NCBI GenBank assembly: GCA_040080915.1
Contig: JBEBHD010000011.1
Location: 1 to 42,614 of the forward strand
Reading direction: 5' to 3'
From: M3007 sp040080915
GTDB taxonomy: Bacteria > Bacteroidota > Bacteroidia > Chitinophagales > Saprospiraceae
Length of the DNA stretch: 42,614 nt
Positions 41,422 through 42,614 of this stretch are shown piece by piece (the first letter of the stretch is position 1; each line of letters starts with the position of its first letter). A program made the translations under genes and the position numbers. The notes under the pieces are model-generated. The model searched no databases and was not told where the DNA came from. It saw only the letters and a list, made by a program, of their open reading frames with translations.

Positions 41422-42614
41422 TTATTTTTTGCCTTTTTTAGGCGCGAACACGCCCGGCATTTCATTCTCGATGATAGCTTTCGTGTCTTCCAACGTCATG
41501 GTTCGCGCCTGATCATTCGTCATGCGGGCACCATCCACTTTGGGCAGGTTGATCGGTTTTTTGCCGAAGCGAATAAACGGCCCCCAACGCCCGCTTTCGA
41601 TGCTGATTTTTTCCTCCGGCCAGTGCTGGATGTAGCGGTTGGCCTCTTTTTCGATCTTGGCCTCGATCAATTCGATGGCCTGTTTTTCGGTAATGGTGTC
41701 GAAGTTGACACGGGGCGGTACGTTCACGTACAGGTCGGTCCACTTCAGGAACGGGCCGAACCGGCCCTTGCCCTTGGTGATCGGTTGCTCCTGGTAGTGT
41801 CCAAGCGGGCGGTCGGCCTCTTGTTTGCCGCGCACCAATTCGATGGCACGCTCAAGGCTGATCTCGAATGGGTCTTCGGTTCTTGGAATGGAAACAAACG
41901 CCTCGCCAAACTTGACGTACGGGCCGTAGCGCCCCGCTCCGACGGAAAGCTCCTGACCGTCGTACTGGCCCAAGGTGCGGGGCAGCGCGAAACTGCCGAG
42001 TGCATCTTCGAGCGTGACCGTCTCGAGCGTGACCCCCGGCTTGAGGTTGGCGTACTTGGGCTTTTCTTTTTTGTCCAATTCTTCGCCTGTACCGATTTGT
42101 ACCACGGGTTTGCCGAGGCTGCTCATTCGGACGAGGATGGTACGGCCCGAAGCAGGGTCTTTTCCGAGAATACGCTCGCCGGTGGCGCGTCCGGCCTCGC
42201 TGAGGGTTTTTTCCACGTCGAGGTGGAAGGGTTTGTAAAAAGCGTCAATGGTTTTGGACCAGTCAATTTTGCCTTCGGCGATGTCGTCGAACTGCTGCTC
42301 TATCTTGGCCGTGAAGCCGTAGTCCATGATTTTTTTGAAATAGGAATCGAGAAAGTCGCTGACGATCACGCCCATGTCGGTCGGGTACAACAGGTTTTTG
42401 GTTGCCCCAATCATTTCTTTGCCCGTGGACTTGCTGATCGCGTTGTTTTTTAGGGTCAGGATTTGGTAGATGCGCTGCTCACCGGCACGGCTTTCTTTGA
42501 CGACGTATCCCCGGTTGGCTTCCATGATTTTGGTAATGGTGGGGGCGTAGGTGGACGGGCGTCCGATACCGAGTTCTTCTAATTTTTTCACCAAAGCCGC
42601 CTCCGAATAGCGGG
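41422..42614 (-). CDS. topA: DNA topoisomerase I, C-terminal part (partial)
   Basis: The frame enters from the right edge and ends at 41422. The part seen begins RYSEAALVKKLEELGIGRPSTYAPTI, here divided as RYSEAALVKKLEELGIG and RPSTYAPTI, the type IA topoisomerase region after the catalytic tyrosine, which lies outside the window. Next come LYPTDMGVIVSDFL and three C-terminal repeats with GRYGPYVKFG, GRFGPFLKWTD and GRWGPFIRFG, ending in a lysine-rich tail (APKKGKK). The enzyme relaxes negatively supercoiled DNA. No zinc-finger cysteines are seen, as in other Bacteroidota TopA. Confidence 0.94.
   Translation of the reverse strand, partial: RYSEAALVKKLEELGIGRPSTYAPTITKIMEANRGYVVKESRAGEQRIYQILTLKNNAISKSTGKEMIGATKNLLYPTDMGVIVSDFLDSYFKKIMDYGFTAKIEQQFDDIAEGKIDWSKTIDAFYKPFHLDVEKTLSEAGRATGERILGKDPASGRTILVRMSSLGKPVVQIGTGEELDKKEKPKYANLKPGVTLETVTLEDALGSFALPRTLGQYDGQELSVGAGRYGPYVKFGEAFVSIPRTEDPFEISLERAIELVRGKQEADRPLGHYQEQPITKGKGRFGPFLKWTDLYVNVPPRVNFDTITEKQAIELIEAKIEKEANRYIQHWPEEKISIESGRWGPFIRFGKKPINLPKVDGARMTNDQARTMTLEDTKAIIENEMPGVFAPKKGKK

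Overview
The window looks like a contig from a Bacteroidota bacterium, most plausibly the Saprospiria/Chitinophagia side; the exact lineage is an inference. Supporting signs are type IX secretion (T9SS) sorting domains on secreted proteins, a gliding-motility-associated C-terminal domain, a lipid-anchored TamL-like outer-membrane protein, and promoters with the Bacteroidota -7 box TAnnTTTG (TACCTTTG or TACTTTTG) in place of TATAAT.

Layout. 1-1732: a minus-strand lemA and two TPM-domain genes, the last running off the edge. 1798-1907: a palindromic element. 1924-6427: an SpoU rRNA methyltransferase, a TamL-like assembly protein, and kbl. 6620-12991: a LytTR regulator, then a minus-strand conflict cassette of a SIR2-like protein, a STAND-ATPase/FGE-fold protein and two TIR proteins. 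The SIR2-like protein and both TIR proteins share an EAD11-like death-fold adaptor. 13111-13564: three tRNAs (Val, Val, Pro) with promoter and terminator. 13726-16512: a 928-residue Ig-like surface protein. 16618-22286: dut, a sugar nucleotidyltransferase, a TPR protein, a membrane protein, a TraB-family protein and a WbqC-family protein. 22521-24732: a candidate small RNA, then a putative MjaI-type restriction-modification operon. 24729-28789: an M43 protease, a DinB-like protein, an amidase and a phosphoribosyltransferase. 28872-38413: an iron-sulfur gene pair split by a four-helix-bundle gene inside inverted heptamer arrays, then MCE, DUF308, M1 peptidase and two SGNH genes. 38478-42614: rimM broken by an in-frame stop, a lipoprotein, tRNA-Gly, an orphan sorting-domain protein, an MDR oxidoreductase and the C-terminal part of topA.

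The best candidate for an undescribed system is the 7346-12991 cassette. An ATPase with a lectin-like FGE sensor sits next to three effector-type proteins that carry the same adaptor at different ends: TIR, TIR and SIR2-like. The TIR genes arose by a duplication that also copied the promoter region and the tail of an FGE gene; adaptor and promoter stayed alike while the TIR domains diverged, which fits effector swapping behind a fixed adaptor. The working model is that the ATPase senses an invader and, through the adaptors, releases NAD-directed toxicity.

Three other observations stand out. The methyltransferase gene ends on a correctly phased A AAA AAA heptamer that could carry ribosomes by -1 frameshift into a nuclease-like ORF lacking an ATG. 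The four-helix-bundle gene is packaged like a 23S rRNA intervening sequence but lies within an operon. rimM has a single TAA where leucine is expected.
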